In this document: positions 10,597 to 19,275 of the stretch, piece by piece
Layout of the letters: every line of letters starts with the position of its first letter
Numbering within the stretch: the stretch's first letter is position 1
Assembly: GCA_021372005.1 (NCBI GenBank)
Contig: JAJFVC010000060.1
Coordinates: forward strand, 109,966-173,965
Direction of reading: 5' to 3'
DNA length: 64,000 nt
From: Planctomycetaceae bacterium
GTDB taxonomy: Bacteria > Planctomycetota > Planctomycetia > Pirellulales > Thermoguttaceae
The notes under the pieces: generated by a model
The model's database searches: none
What the model was told of the DNA's origin: nothing
What the model saw: only the letters and a program-made list of their open reading frames with translations
Translations under genes and position numbers: made by a program

Positions 10597-11100
10597 TTAG
10601 GTTTTGGTTGTTGGAGCGGACAAATCCACACGCGATTGCTGCAACATGAAAAGCTGCTGACGCAAATCTCGAACAGTCGCTCGATCGGCCACCGCCAAGG
10701 ATGGATTGCGGTCCGCCAGGTTGTAACAGGTCAGCGTCAGCCGAGCGTTCAAAATAATTCGACCGCTTACCGTTCCGTACGCCTTCAGCTTCACCTCGCC
10801 GTCGTCAAACTTCAACACTTCGGCCGTAACCGCCAACGTTTGGCCCGGCTCGATAAATTGCGCATACTTCACATTGTTGGCCTGCTTCAGCACCACAATG
10901 CTGTGCGCGAAATCCTCGCTGACCCGCACCAGCCACGCCCCAGCCTGCGTCATCGCCTCGAGCATCAACACGCCCGGCATCACCGGAAAGTGCGGAAAGT
11001 GATCGGCCAAATACTCTTCGGTCATCGTCAACGACTTCACCGCCGTGATCCGCACACACGGTTCCAGTTCGACAATCCGATCAATCAACGAAAACCGCAT
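10597..11100 (-). CDS. fabZ: FabZ-like 3-hydroxyacyl-ACP dehydratase
   Basis: First gene of the fatty-acid-type operon. ATG at 11100 (MRFSLIDRIVELEPC) gives 167 residues and matches the family start; the frame is open further upstream but that part is not FabZ-like. The catalytic segment ADHFPHFPVMPGVLMLEAMT has the canonical His and Glu. A charged C-terminal tail of about 25 residues follows the fold. Its leader, back to the predicted promoter, is about 155 bases long. Confidence 0.86.
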   Translation of the reverse strand: MRFSLIDRIVELEPCVRITAVKSLTMTEEYLADHFPHFPVMPGVLMLEAMTQAGAWLVRVSEDFAHSIVVLKQANNVKYAQFIEPGQTLAVTAEVLKFDDGEVKLKAYGTVSGRIILNARLTLTCYNLADRNPSLAVADRATVRDLRQQLFMLQQSRVDLSAPTTKT

Positions 11101-11264
11101 GGGATCTTCGGAAGAATACTTGGTCTGGGCAAAATACGACCATCGGCATTCAGATCGGCAAGGCAGCGGCCATTTTGCTGAAATTCCCAGAACGTCCGAC
11201 CTATTGATCGGTCCGCCTGCATTTCCTTGCCGACCCTCAACAGGTCGTGAAATCCAAACCAAAC

Positions 11265-11293
11265 AGTATATCGGCCGAGCCACCCGTCCACAA
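11265..11293 (-). promoter_or_regulatory. sigma70 promoter of the FAS-like operon
   Basis: On the reverse strand, TTGTGG and TATACT are 17 bases apart. It would drive the five-gene cluster from fabZ to fabF. Other content of the 290-base gap 11101-11390 is two adjacent copies of GCAATTTAG at 11344-11361; no gene is evident. Confidence 0.55.
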
Positions 11294-11390
11294 CCGCATT
11301 CGCGCGAAGCTGGCTAAATTCGCAGTCAGAACGCCCAAATAATGCAATTTAGGCAATTTAGGCAGCCACACAGCAGTCACCAAGGCACGA

Positions 11391-14300
11391 TTATTTGCCC
11401 GACCGAACCTTTTCACCCGGTTTGGCCCCTTCCGACGAAGTCTTTTCCGGGGCTTTACCGCAATCGACTAGAATATATCCAGCCCAAAAGAAGGGACACC
11501 CAGCCTTAGGGGGCTCATCCGTCGGGACTCGCTTAATCCGGGGCTCTGCATCGAGATTCACCCGCGAATCGGACACAACCAGGACGGCCCGTTGCCACGC
11601 GTCCGCCGGAGTCGCATGAGGCAACTCCTGAACAAACTCACGAACCAGATCAAAACTGGTCTGACCACCGGTGCGCCAACGACTCAGCAACACCGTCCTC
11701 GCACCATTGGCCATCAAGCCGCAAACGGACAAGAAAACTTCTTCGCCGGGCGGTCCAGATCGAACTTTTTTGAGCCCCTCTTCGGCGATGGTGTGGAAGC
11801 CAGGCAAAACAACCACATCAGGGCCACCCCACGGCAACGCAAGCCAGTCGGCCAACGTGTTGCCCTTCTTGGTTCGGTCAATCGGTGCGGGAGACCAATC
11901 ATAGGGACCTTGGTTCTGTTCGATCGCCGGAAGATCTTCAAGCACGATCAATTGCCGAAACAAAGTGCTATAGACCGACGTCGGCGCCGGGGGCGGCGAC
12001 TTGATCGCCACGGCGCTGGGCACGACCTTGACCAACTGCTCAAAGGCCTTGCGGGCTACCGCCTCATCGGCTCGTGGATACAGTCGTCCCAACACCACGG
12101 CCGTGTTGCCGGCGGCGCGGCTTGCGCCAGGCGTAAAAACCAGCGACAACATGGGTGCGTACCGGATGCGAAACCGCGTCATCCATGATTGTGGCTGGGC
12201 GTCGGCCGTCACCTGCATCGCGTCGAATGGCAAATACCATAAGATGCCGTCCGGAACAATCACCAACTCGTCAAAGGGCTGTGAGAAATCGGCCGCCGAG
12301 CCTTTGAACAATATATCCGCGACACGCTGGGACGTTGCGATCCATTTCGATTCCGAGATCCCCTTGACCGTCATCTCTTGGTTTTGCTGATACTGCCCCA
12401 ATTCGTGAAGCATATTCTGAATTGGCTTCGTCAGGGATGCCATCGAACCGACCTCCCACATGGCCGATCGCTGATTGTTCAGTAAAAATCCATACAGACG
12501 GCGCGAAGTGGCAAAAAACACCAAGGCGGCGTGTTTGTCGGGCAATTGTTTCTGTATCGCAAGCGTTTTGCATCGCGGCGGAAACGCCATGTCGGCCGGC
12601 TCACGACGCAACGCGATTTCATGGAGGATCGCTTCCTGCCTGGCGCCAAGCGACGCCAACTCATTGAGCCCTCGCATCTGTTCTTGCACGGCGGCTTGCG
12701 TGTCCGGTGTCAGAGGCAACTTCGTCAGCAAGTCGCGAATCCGTTGCGATTTCTGCGATAGTTGGTCGTAGATCGGATATCGGCTCAATAAATCTTGGCG
12801 CTGTAGAAGGGCCTCTTGCGTCAGACGATCTTTCGGCCCTTCAAGCAACCATCGCAACGATTCGATGCGCCCGCCAAGTTCGAGCGATTTAAAAAATCGA
12901 CGCCTGCGAATTTGCTCGGCCACATCCAACGACACGGCCGCTTCCTTGCGGTCCAACGTCAATTCAAACCAATGTTCCATCGCCAACGGGATCGGTGCAA
13001 TCAACGAAGCGAGCGACTCCATCGGGTCGGACAGCCAGTCGTTGGAACGAGGTTCCCGGAGCACTTCGGCAAACAGTTCAGCCGCCGCGCGCGGCGTAAC
13101 ACCGCCGCCGACATAAAGCTGATCCGTCCAAGCGACCTGAAACAGCCGCAAGGATCCACGACGCATGTAATCCATCGCCTTGACCAACGCAGCGTTGCCG
13201 TCGCTGATCCGCTGTTGCTGAAACGCCGCCGATGCCGCAAGATATTGGAATCGAGCCCCAAGGGCGCCATTGCCCATGTCGCGACGCCCGATCACCGCGC
13301 GAGCCTCCTCCAACGCCGCCGTCGCCTGTCGCGAGTGCCCCAAGATGATGCGGTTTTCTGCCGCACAAAGCAGCAACGACGCCTGCAATTGCCGCATGTT
13401 GTTTCGCTTGGCCCAGAGGATGGCGGGCTCCAAGGGTTTAAAAAAACCCTTTTCGTTGGAGATTATGTGCGTGAGAAACCAACCGCGGAAAGCCTCTTCC
13501 AAAACAACGCCGTCGGAATAATTGACGGCCGCGTAAGTGGCTTCCTCGAAAAACTTCGCGGCGGCCGGCCACTCACCACGCTGCATCGCCAATCGGCCGA
13601 GTTCCAATAACGCCACGCAGGTCATCGGATGATCGTACGTGCCGGCGGCCGTTATCGCCCTCTGCAGACACGCAACTGCTTGCGAGTCCTTCCCCGCGGC
13701 CGAAAAAGCCAATCCACGCTCCAAATCGACCCAGACTTCGGACCAATGATTCGGCACGCCAATCGACCGGCTGGCGGCGGCCAGCACGTCATTGGTCAGC
13801 GAGTCGTATTTTGAAGCAGGCCCCAACAGCGTCGCCCGACGCCGCATCGCCAGCGCGGTGGCCCGGACGATTTCTTGCGGTGTAATCGGAAACCCGTTGG
13901 CCCGCTGTACGATGCCCGTTTGATAGGCCTCATTCAGGGTCAGTTGCCCCTGCAGAATCAGCACGGTTTTTGGATAGGCGCCCAACTGCGACTGCCGCAG
14001 ACTGGTTCCCCAAGGCACCATCTTGCGCGAGCCCGCCCCCGCCAAACGAATCGCGGGCGAAAACTGCACCTTGCTCATCCAATCAGGGAACGATTGAAAT
14101 AACTGCAGTGCGGCGGTGTAGTGTTTGATCGCCTCATCCAGCATGCCCATTTGGTAACAGCACTCCCCGCACATCGTCTCATAGCAAATCGAATCGATCC
14201 ACCGCGATTGGGTCGTTTTGATGGATCCACGACACTCCGTCTGAAAGGTGCGCAACGCCGAACGGAGATAGTCGCCATCGTACATGGCGCTAATGCCCAC

Positions 14301-14423
14301 ATAATAGAGCGAGGTGGGCACGGTTCGTTCGCTGGAGGCAAGCTGTGCAACACCGGCCATCGGCCAAGTCAGCACCACGATGGCCGCCGTCACGGCTGTT
14401 CGGAAAACACGGGTATGCGTCAT
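11391..14423 (-). CDS. Large secreted TPR protein with CHAT-like C-terminal domain
   Basis: Exported protein of 1010 residues. ATG at 14423 is chosen over 14456 because AAGGGA lies 8 bases upstream and the signal peptide (MTHTRVFRTAVTAAIVVL...GVAQ) begins there. Residues of roughly 40-560 are helical TPR-like repeats (for example AVACLQRAITAAGTYDHPM). The C-terminal 330 residues follow the CHAT caspase-like pattern: LVIVPDGILWYLPFDAM, then a segment ending in the hallmark GARTVLLSRWRTGG. At the two positions where I expect the catalytic His and Cys, the sequence reads LIVLEDLPA and LPGFHT, so the protease dyad appears to be lost. CHAT-TPR proteins usually act as proteases or scaffolds; this looks like a pseudo-protease or binding module. 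Confidence 0.8.
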   Translation of the reverse strand: MTHTRVFRTAVTAAIVVLTWPMAGVAQLASSERTVPTSLYYVGISAMYDGDYLRSALRTFQTECRGSIKTTQSRWIDSICYETMCGECCYQMGMLDEAIKHYTAALQLFQSFPDWMSKVQFSPAIRLAGAGSRKMVPWGTSLRQSQLGAYPKTVLILQGQLTLNEAYQTGIVQRANGFPITPQEIVRATALAMRRRATLLGPASKYDSLTNDVLAAASRSIGVPNHWSEVWVDLERGLAFSAAGKDSQAVACLQRAITAAGTYDHPMTCVALLELGRLAMQRGEWPAAAKFFEEATYAAVNYSDGVVLEEAFRGWFLTHIISNEKGFFKPLEPAILWAKRNNMRQLQASLLLCAAENRIILGHSRQATAALEEARAVIGRRDMGNGALGARFQYLAASAAFQQQRISDGNAALVKAMDYMRRGSLRLFQVAWTDQLYVGGGVTPRAAAELFAEVLREPRSNDWLSDPMESLASLIAPIPLAMEHWFELTLDRKEAAVSLDVAEQIRRRRFFKSLELGGRIESLRWLLEGPKDRLTQEALLQRQDLLSRYPIYDQLSQKSQRIRDLLTKLPLTPDTQAAVQEQMRGLNELASLGARQEAILHEIALRREPADMAFPPRCKTLAIQKQLPDKHAALVFFATSRRLYGFLLNNQRSAMWEVGSMASLTKPIQNMLHELGQYQQNQEMTVKGISESKWIATSQRVADILFKGSAADFSQPFDELVIVPDGILWYLPFDAMQVTADAQPQSWMTRFRIRYAPMLSLVFTPGASRAAGNTAVVLGRLYPRADEAVARKAFEQLVKVVPSAVAIKSPPPAPTSVYSTLFRQLIVLEDLPAIEQNQGPYDWSPAPIDRTKKGNTLADWLALPWGGPDVVVLPGFHTIAEEGLKKVRSGPPGEEVFLSVCGLMANGARTVLLSRWRTGGQTSFDLVREFVQELPHATPADAWQRAVLVVSDSRVNLDAEPRIKRVPTDEPPKAGCPFFWAGYILVDCGKAPEKTSSEGAKPGEKVRSGK

Positions 14424-14728
14424 GCCGCCAATCCCTTCGCCCACAGCTTCGCCCATTCTAAGATCTTACTTCGCCGGCGAGGGGATTTCCAGGAAAAACG
14501 GCAACCCACCGGGCCGTCGAACCCACATGGGGCCGTCGATCCCCAATCTCGCGTTCTCCGTAGAAAATTACGCCCGAAAGAACTGCCATTTTGGCAGCGC
14601 CGTCGCGTAGCCTTTTTCCATGAAAATTGGCTAAAAGTCCTTGTCCACCAATCAGTAACGACTCACCCGGCCCGATTCGGCATGGTCTTTGCTTGGTACA
14701 TTTGTTTGTCGAACTCGTTTGGAGACCG

Positions 14729-14741
14729 GTCTAGATTAGAC
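14729..14741. promoter_or_regulatory. Palindrome upstream of the Hsp20 operon
   Basis: GTCTA-GAT-TAGAC is a perfect 5-bp inverted repeat about 14 bases before the AAGGAGGAC ribosome site of the first Hsp20 gene. It could be an operator. No HrcA-type CIRCE element was seen. The remaining 14424-14728 region shows no gene. Confidence 0.25.
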
Positions 14742-14768
14742 AAAACCCAGCGAAGGAGGACATAAATC

Positions 14769-15203
14769 ATGTATCGAGATTCACGGTATCCGTTTCACCA
14801 GCTTCGTCGCGAGATGGATCGGCTGTTGGGCGGTTTTTTCGGGCCTGCAGCGGAGGTGCTGCTGCCGCCGGTGTTTCGCGGTCAGCCCGCGGTGAATGTT
14901 TGGGAGCAAGGCGATGCCTTGCAGGTGGAGATGGAAGTTCCAGGCATAAAACACGATCAGATGGAAGTCGCCGTGGCGAACGGTGAACTGTCCATCACGA
15001 TCCATCGTCCCGAGGTGGAGGAATCGGACGTGACCTATCACCGACGCGAGCGGCCGACCGGCGAAATCAGCCGCGTGTTGCGTTTGCCGTATGAAATCAA
15101 TTCCGAGCAGGTTCAGGCGGAACTTCACGACGGCTTGCTGCAAGTCACGTTGCCAAAAGCTGAGAGCGCCAAGCCGCGCAAGATTACGGTCAGCGGCGTC
15201 TGA
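14769..15203 (+). CDS. Hsp20/alpha-crystallin small heat-shock protein (1 of 3)
   Basis: ATP-independent holdase chaperone of 144 residues. It starts at ATG 14769 after a strong AAGGAGGAC. The short N-terminus (FHQLRREMDRLLGGFFG) is followed by the alpha-crystallin domain: PAVNVWEQGDALQVEMEVPG, a beta6 loop, then DGLLQVTLPKAE with the ITV tail (an I-x-V oligomerisation motif). First of three tandem Hsp20 genes, 33 bases before the next. Confidence 0.95.
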   Translation: MYRDSRYPFHQLRREMDRLLGGFFGPAAEVLLPPVFRGQPAVNVWEQGDALQVEMEVPGIKHDQMEVAVANGELSITIHRPEVEESDVTYHRRERPTGEISRVLRLPYEINSEQVQAELHDGLLQVTLPKAESAKPRKITVSGV

Positions 15204-15236
15204 AGCCGCCAGAGTCGCAGAAAGGAGCCTATTGCC

Positions 15237-15647
15237 ATGAGTCAAGAAACCAATTCCACGGTCAAAACCGCCGCCGAGGACCCCACTTCGGTCGAGCGAA
15301 CCCGCAGTGGGTGCTGCTATCGTCCCAACGTCGACATTTTGGAGCGTGACGGTGATCTGTACGTCGTCGCCGATGTGCCGGGGGCCCGAAGCGATTCCAT
15401 CGATGTGAAGTTTGAAGACGGAACTCTTGAGATCCGCGCGGCCGTCGAACCGACGGCGTCCGAAGGTCGATCCTGCTTATTGCAGGAGTACGGTGTCGGC
15501 GACTACTATCGGAGTTTTCAGGTGAGCGAGGCGATCGACGCCGGCAAAATCACGGCCGAGTACGCGGACGGCGTGCTGACCTTGCGATTGCCGAAAGCCG
15601 AGGCGATGAAGCCTCGCAAAATCACCGTCGAAACAAAATCCAACTGA
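15237..15647 (+). CDS. Hsp20/alpha-crystallin small heat-shock protein (2 of 3)
   Basis: Second Hsp20, 136 residues, with AAGGAG before ATG 15237. The N-terminal arm is short and lacks the usual EMDRLF helix; an unusual GCCYRP stretch precedes the domain. The alpha-crystallin core is clear (PNVDILERDGDLYVVADVPG ... YADGVLTLRLPKAEAMKPRK, ending ITVETK). It is very divergent from its neighbours, so the three are probably not recent copies and may form mixed oligomers (inference). Confidence 0.93.
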   Translation: MSQETNSTVKTAAEDPTSVERTRSGCCYRPNVDILERDGDLYVVADVPGARSDSIDVKFEDGTLEIRAAVEPTASEGRSCLLQEYGVGDYYRSFQVSEAIDAGKITAEYADGVLTLRLPKAEAMKPRKITVETKSN

Positions 15648-15666
15648 TCGAAGAAAGCGAGGTGTG

Positions 15667-16155
15667 ATGATGGGTCTCATTCCCTGGAGAAATAAACAAC
15701 CGGAAGGCCGATCCAACGATCTATCGCCGCTGGTGGCGTTGCGCGGCGAAATGGACCGCCTGTTCGACACGTTCTTGCGAGAGCCCTTTCAGGCCATCGA
15801 TTGGCCATCGTGGGGCGGGTCGGACAAATGGTCGCCCGCCGTCGACATCGCCGAGAGCGACAAGGAAATGACGATCCAGGCCGAGTTGCCCGGCATCGAT
15901 CCGAAAGAACTTGACGTCTCGGTAACCGGAAATCAGCTAGTCCTCAGCGGTGAAAAACGCGAATCGAGCGAGCGGAAAGAAAAGGGCGTCTACCACAGCG
16001 AAGCCCGTTACGGTTCTTTCCGCCGAGTCATTCCGTTGCCCGAAGGACTCGACACGGAACATATCGATGCTCAATATGCCAATGGCGTGTTGACGCTAAA
16101 GTTGCCGAAAACCGCTTCGACGCAGGCCAAGCGGATCGAGGTCAAGGCGAAGTAA
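15667..16155 (+). CDS. Hsp20/alpha-crystallin small heat-shock protein (3 of 3)
   Basis: Third Hsp20, about 162 residues. Possible starts are ATG 15667 or 15670 (a GTG at 15664 overlaps the GAGGT ribosome site). The N-terminal arm carries LVALRGEMDRLFDTFL, typical of class A. The core WSPAVDIAESDKEMTIQAEL and the GVLTLKLPKT end are intact, with a terminal RIEVKAK. Its 3' end overlaps the convergent tolC-type gene by 14 bases. Confidence 0.95.
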   Translation: MMGLIPWRNKQPEGRSNDLSPLVALRGEMDRLFDTFLREPFQAIDWPSWGGSDKWSPAVDIAESDKEMTIQAELPGIDPKELDVSVTGNQLVLSGEKRESSERKEKGVYHSEARYGSFRRVIPLPEGLDTEHIDAQYANGVLTLKLPKTASTQAKRIEVKAK

Positions 16156-17755
16156 TCGGCGACGGCTTGGGGATCGCAATCGGCAAGTCGGCGTCGACCG
16201 ATGTCGGCGGGTTGGCCGGAGCAGCAACCGGATTCGGCGGCAGGGCATCGGGGGCGCCCGAGGTTCCCTGATCGTCCAATCGGATTTGCCATCCACCGCC
16301 CAATGCCCGATAGACTTGGACCAGACCTGTGGCGATTTCGCCTCGGGCCTGCGCTAAGACGTCTTGTTGTTGCACCAGCGTTTGCTCCACTTGAGTGACG
16401 CGGGTGAAATCGGCTGTTCCAGCTTTGTATTGCGCCAACACGACGACAACCGCCTTTTGGGCTTGCTGCACGCTCGTCGCTTGATGTTTCGTGCGCCGCT
16501 GCGCCCGCAAGAAGGTCACCAGCCCGTTTTCGGCTTCGCGATTGGCATTCAACACCTTCTGCCGATAGGCAAACACAAGTTCTTGAAATTTCGCATCTTG
16601 GTATCGGACGTCGTTCTGCAGTCGGCCGTAATTCAGCACATCCCAATGGAACGACGGCCCGACCGAGGAATTGAAAGCCCGCGGGCGGAACACATTGTCA
16701 AACTGTTGAGCGGAATAACCAAGCGTGCCATTGATCGAAAACGCCGGATAGAAATTGGCCTCCGCCACGCCGATTTCCGCGCACTGCGCAGCGGCCAACC
16801 GTTCAGCCTGCCGTACGTCCGGCCGGCGGCGCAACAAATCGGCCGGAATGCCGACGACCGCGTCCGTCGGCGCCGTCGGAATCGGTGCGCGTCCCAACCG
16901 ATTCAGCAGCTCCTCCGGAGGCTTGCCCAACAAAATACATAACTGGTTGGTCACTTGCCGAAGCTGAATCTCCAATTCGGCGACTTGCGCTTGCGTCTGT
17001 TCGAGCGTGCTTCTCGCTTGATAGACGTCCAACTCGCTGGTTGTGCCGCCGCGGAATCTCGCTTCCGTGATTGTCAAAGTCTCTCGCTGCAATTGGACGT
17101 TCGCCTCCGTGCATGCGATCCGCTCTTGAACGGTTCGCATCTGCACGTAGTTTGAGGCCACATCGCCCAACAACGTCACCAACGTGGCGTCATAATCTTC
17201 GATCGACGCCGTCCAAGTGGCCCGGTTCGACTCGATGGCCCGACGAAATCGACCCCAAAAATCCAATTCCCAACTCAGATTGAATCCGTAGTTCCACTGA
17301 TCGGAAAAAGCTGTTTGGATAGGCTCGGTGTTCGGAGCGAGACGACTGAAAGCATCGCGCGAGTATCCGCCCGTGACGTTTTGCGATTGCGGAAACAACT
17401 GGCCCGTGGCGATCCCCAACTGGGCCCTAGCCTCCAACACGCGACAGCCGGCCTCTCGCAAGCTCAAGTTCTGCCGATAGGCTTCGTCGATCAGCCCGTT
17501 GAGCTTTTCGTCCCTAAACACCGTCCACCAACGAATTTGCTCTTCCTCGTTCGTTGAAATGCGAGGATCGTCGGCGTCGATCCATTGGTCTGCCACATCC
17601 GCGTCCGGCTGACAATAATTGGGCCCAACTTTGAATCCATTGCGAACATAGTCACGCAACGAGGTGCAACCACTCGAAGTGGCCACCCAGGCGATCAACA
17701 AGCCGACAGCAATCCGACCAATCGGAGCAGGATGCTTGATTCCAATAGACTGCAT
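16142..17755 (-). CDS. TolC/NodT-family outer-membrane efflux lipoprotein
   Basis: Outer-membrane channel of an RND efflux system, 537 residues from ATG 17755. The start is chosen because the signal peptide and lipobox (VATSSGCTSL) follow directly; a longer open frame extends upstream but does not look coding. Family marks include the GPNY start, WWTVFRDEKLNGLI, two repeats of the long helical barrel, and LLRRRPDVRQAERLAAAQ. The C-terminal 45 residues are a Pro/Ala-rich tail beyond the normal end. It is divergent from the adaptor gene, with about 138 bases between the starts; that gap holds no recognisable operator. Confidence 0.93.
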   Translation of the reverse strand: MQSIGIKHPAPIGRIAVGLLIAWVATSSGCTSLRDYVRNGFKVGPNYCQPDADVADQWIDADDPRISTNEEEQIRWWTVFRDEKLNGLIDEAYRQNLSLREAGCRVLEARAQLGIATGQLFPQSQNVTGGYSRDAFSRLAPNTEPIQTAFSDQWNYGFNLSWELDFWGRFRRAIESNRATWTASIEDYDATLVTLLGDVASNYVQMRTVQERIACTEANVQLQRETLTITEARFRGGTTSELDVYQARSTLEQTQAQVAELEIQLRQVTNQLCILLGKPPEELLNRLGRAPIPTAPTDAVVGIPADLLRRRPDVRQAERLAAAQCAEIGVAEANFYPAFSINGTLGYSAQQFDNVFRPRAFNSSVGPSFHWDVLNYGRLQNDVRYQDAKFQELVFAYRQKVLNANREAENGLVTFLRAQRRTKHQATSVQQAQKAVVVVLAQYKAGTADFTRVTQVEQTLVQQQDVLAQARGEIATGLVQVYRALGGGWQIRLDDQGTSGAPDALPPNPVAAPANPPTSVDADLPIAIPKPSPITSP

Positions 17756-17893
17756 AAACGGTTTTATCGACAATTTCGTTAAATATCGTTCAGTTTTAAC
17801 TAACAAATACACTTTGCCGATCTTGACCAAATAACCCCACCCTCCGCAACAAGAGGAAACTCGTAGTTGTTTCTCTATAAAAGGACCCCTGCC

Positions 17894-19099
17894 GTGCGTC
17901 ATTCTCCCAATCAAATCCCGCTGTTTTGGTGGATTGGTTTCGTGTCGGTCTTGGTGGTTGGCTGCCAGCCGAAAACACCCAAAGTCGCCTCCGTCGAACC
18001 GCCGGTGGTTCAAGTGAGCGTCCCGGTGAAGGACAATGTAACGGACTATGCGGATTTCACCGGGCGGACTAACGCGGTCAATTCCGTCGACATTCGCGCT
18101 CGGGTGAGCGGCTATTTGGTCGAGATGCCGTTTGAAGAAGGAACGGAGGTCAAAAAAGGGGACCTTCTGTTTTTGGTCGACCCACGACCTTACAAAGCGC
18201 AATACGACCAGGCCGTCGGGCAGGTCAATCTCTACAAGGCCCAACTCGAACTGGCCAAAGCAAACTACGCCCGCGACAAGGAAGTGGCCAAAACGCCGGG
18301 CGCGGTCAGTGTTCAGCAACTCGATCAGGACAAAGCAGCGGTCGACGAGGCCGATGCGGCGGTCCACGCCTATCAAGCCAGCTTGGAGATGTATTCGCTG
18401 AATCTCAGTTTCACCAGGGTCACCTCCCCGATCGACGGACAGGTTAGCCGCTACTTCATGACGCTGGGCAACTTGGCGGTTCAAGACCAATCGCTCTTAA
18501 CGACCGTGGTTTCGCTCGATCCGATGTATGTCTACTTCGACATGGACGAAGGCACGTTGTTGCGCATCCGCAAGGCCGTCAACAACGGCGCGGTCAAGCC
18601 CTATCGTGAGGGCGGCATTCCGGTCTACATCGCATTACAAGGTGAAACCGACTATCGCCACCGTGGATTGGTCGATTTCCTCAACAATCAGGTGAATCCA
18701 AACACCGGCAGTATTTCGGTTCGCGGCATATTTCCCAATCCGAAACCGGCGAAGGGCGTGCGGCTGCTTTCGCCTGGCATGTTCGTTCGAGTCCATTTGC
18801 CGTTGGGCGCCAAACGTCCGGCCGTTTTGGTCGTCGATCGCGCAATCGGGTCCGACCAAGGTTTGAAATACGTCTATGTGGTCGACGCCGACAAAAAAAT
18901 CCAGTATCGCCGCATTACGGTCGGAGCATTGCAGGACGACGGGTTGCGGGTCATCTCCACCGGTCTGAAGGGCAATGAGCGGGTTGTGACCAGCGGACTT
19001 CAGCAGGTGCGGCCTGGCATGGTCGTCAAAGTCGAGGAGAAGCCGATGCCCCAATTCACCCAGTCCGACGAAGAGCAGAAAGATCGCCCCACAAAATGA
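17894..19099 (+). CDS. RND efflux periplasmic adaptor (membrane fusion protein)
   Basis: Links the inner-membrane pump to the TolC-type channel. GTG at 17894 is chosen because AAAAGGA lies 8 bases upstream and a lipoprotein signal (LFWWIGFVSVLVVGC) follows. The protein has 401 residues. Biotinyl-lipoyl half motifs (VDIRARVSGYLVEMPFEEGT and SFTRVTSPIDGQVSR) flank a helical hairpin, then a beta-barrel and the membrane-proximal domain. It is followed 176 bases later by the first pump gene. No regulator is adjacent. Confidence 0.95.
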   Translation: MRHSPNQIPLFWWIGFVSVLVVGCQPKTPKVASVEPPVVQVSVPVKDNVTDYADFTGRTNAVNSVDIRARVSGYLVEMPFEEGTEVKKGDLLFLVDPRPYKAQYDQAVGQVNLYKAQLELAKANYARDKEVAKTPGAVSVQQLDQDKAAVDEADAAVHAYQASLEMYSLNLSFTRVTSPIDGQVSRYFMTLGNLAVQDQSLLTTVVSLDPMYVYFDMDEGTLLRIRKAVNNGAVKPYREGGIPVYIALQGETDYRHRGLVDFLNNQVNPNTGSISVRGIFPNPKPAKGVRLLSPGMFVRVHLPLGAKRPAVLVVDRAIGSDQGLKYVYVVDADKKIQYRRITVGALQDDGLRVISTGLKGNERVVTSGLQQVRPGMVVKVEEKPMPQFTQSDEEQKDRPTK

Positions 19100-19229
19100 A
19101 GGACTTTCTCATAGCGCTGTGTCGCCGGTGAATGTGCAACCTACGCCCGCAAACAACACAACCCCTTGGGCCGCCGGCCTAAAAAACCTCCCCAAACCCA
19201 TCAGGCTCCCCACAACCAAGAAAGACCCA

Positions 19230-19247
19230 CAACATCGAACGATGTTG
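19230..19247. promoter_or_regulatory. Palindrome between adaptor and pump genes
   Basis: CAACATCG-AA-CGATGTTG is a perfect 8-bp inverted repeat, 28 bases before the first pump's ATG. In RNA it would form a 7-bp stem with a GAAC tetraloop. It might be an operator or an intercistronic processing/attenuation hairpin. Confidence 0.3.
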
Positions 19248-19275
19248 GGATCAGCCCCGAGAGGACGCGAGGTCG

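Noticed and set aside
14600..14700. sigma54 or CIRCE element upstream of the Hsp20 genes
   Set aside because: The best -24/-12 match (TTGGTAC...TTTG) has several mismatches at key positions and no CIRCE repeat is present.
17756..18490. Upstream 245-residue extension of the TolC-type gene
   Set aside because: It is antisense to the adaptor's coding region, lacks any domain, and precedes a convincing lipoprotein signal peptide at 17755.
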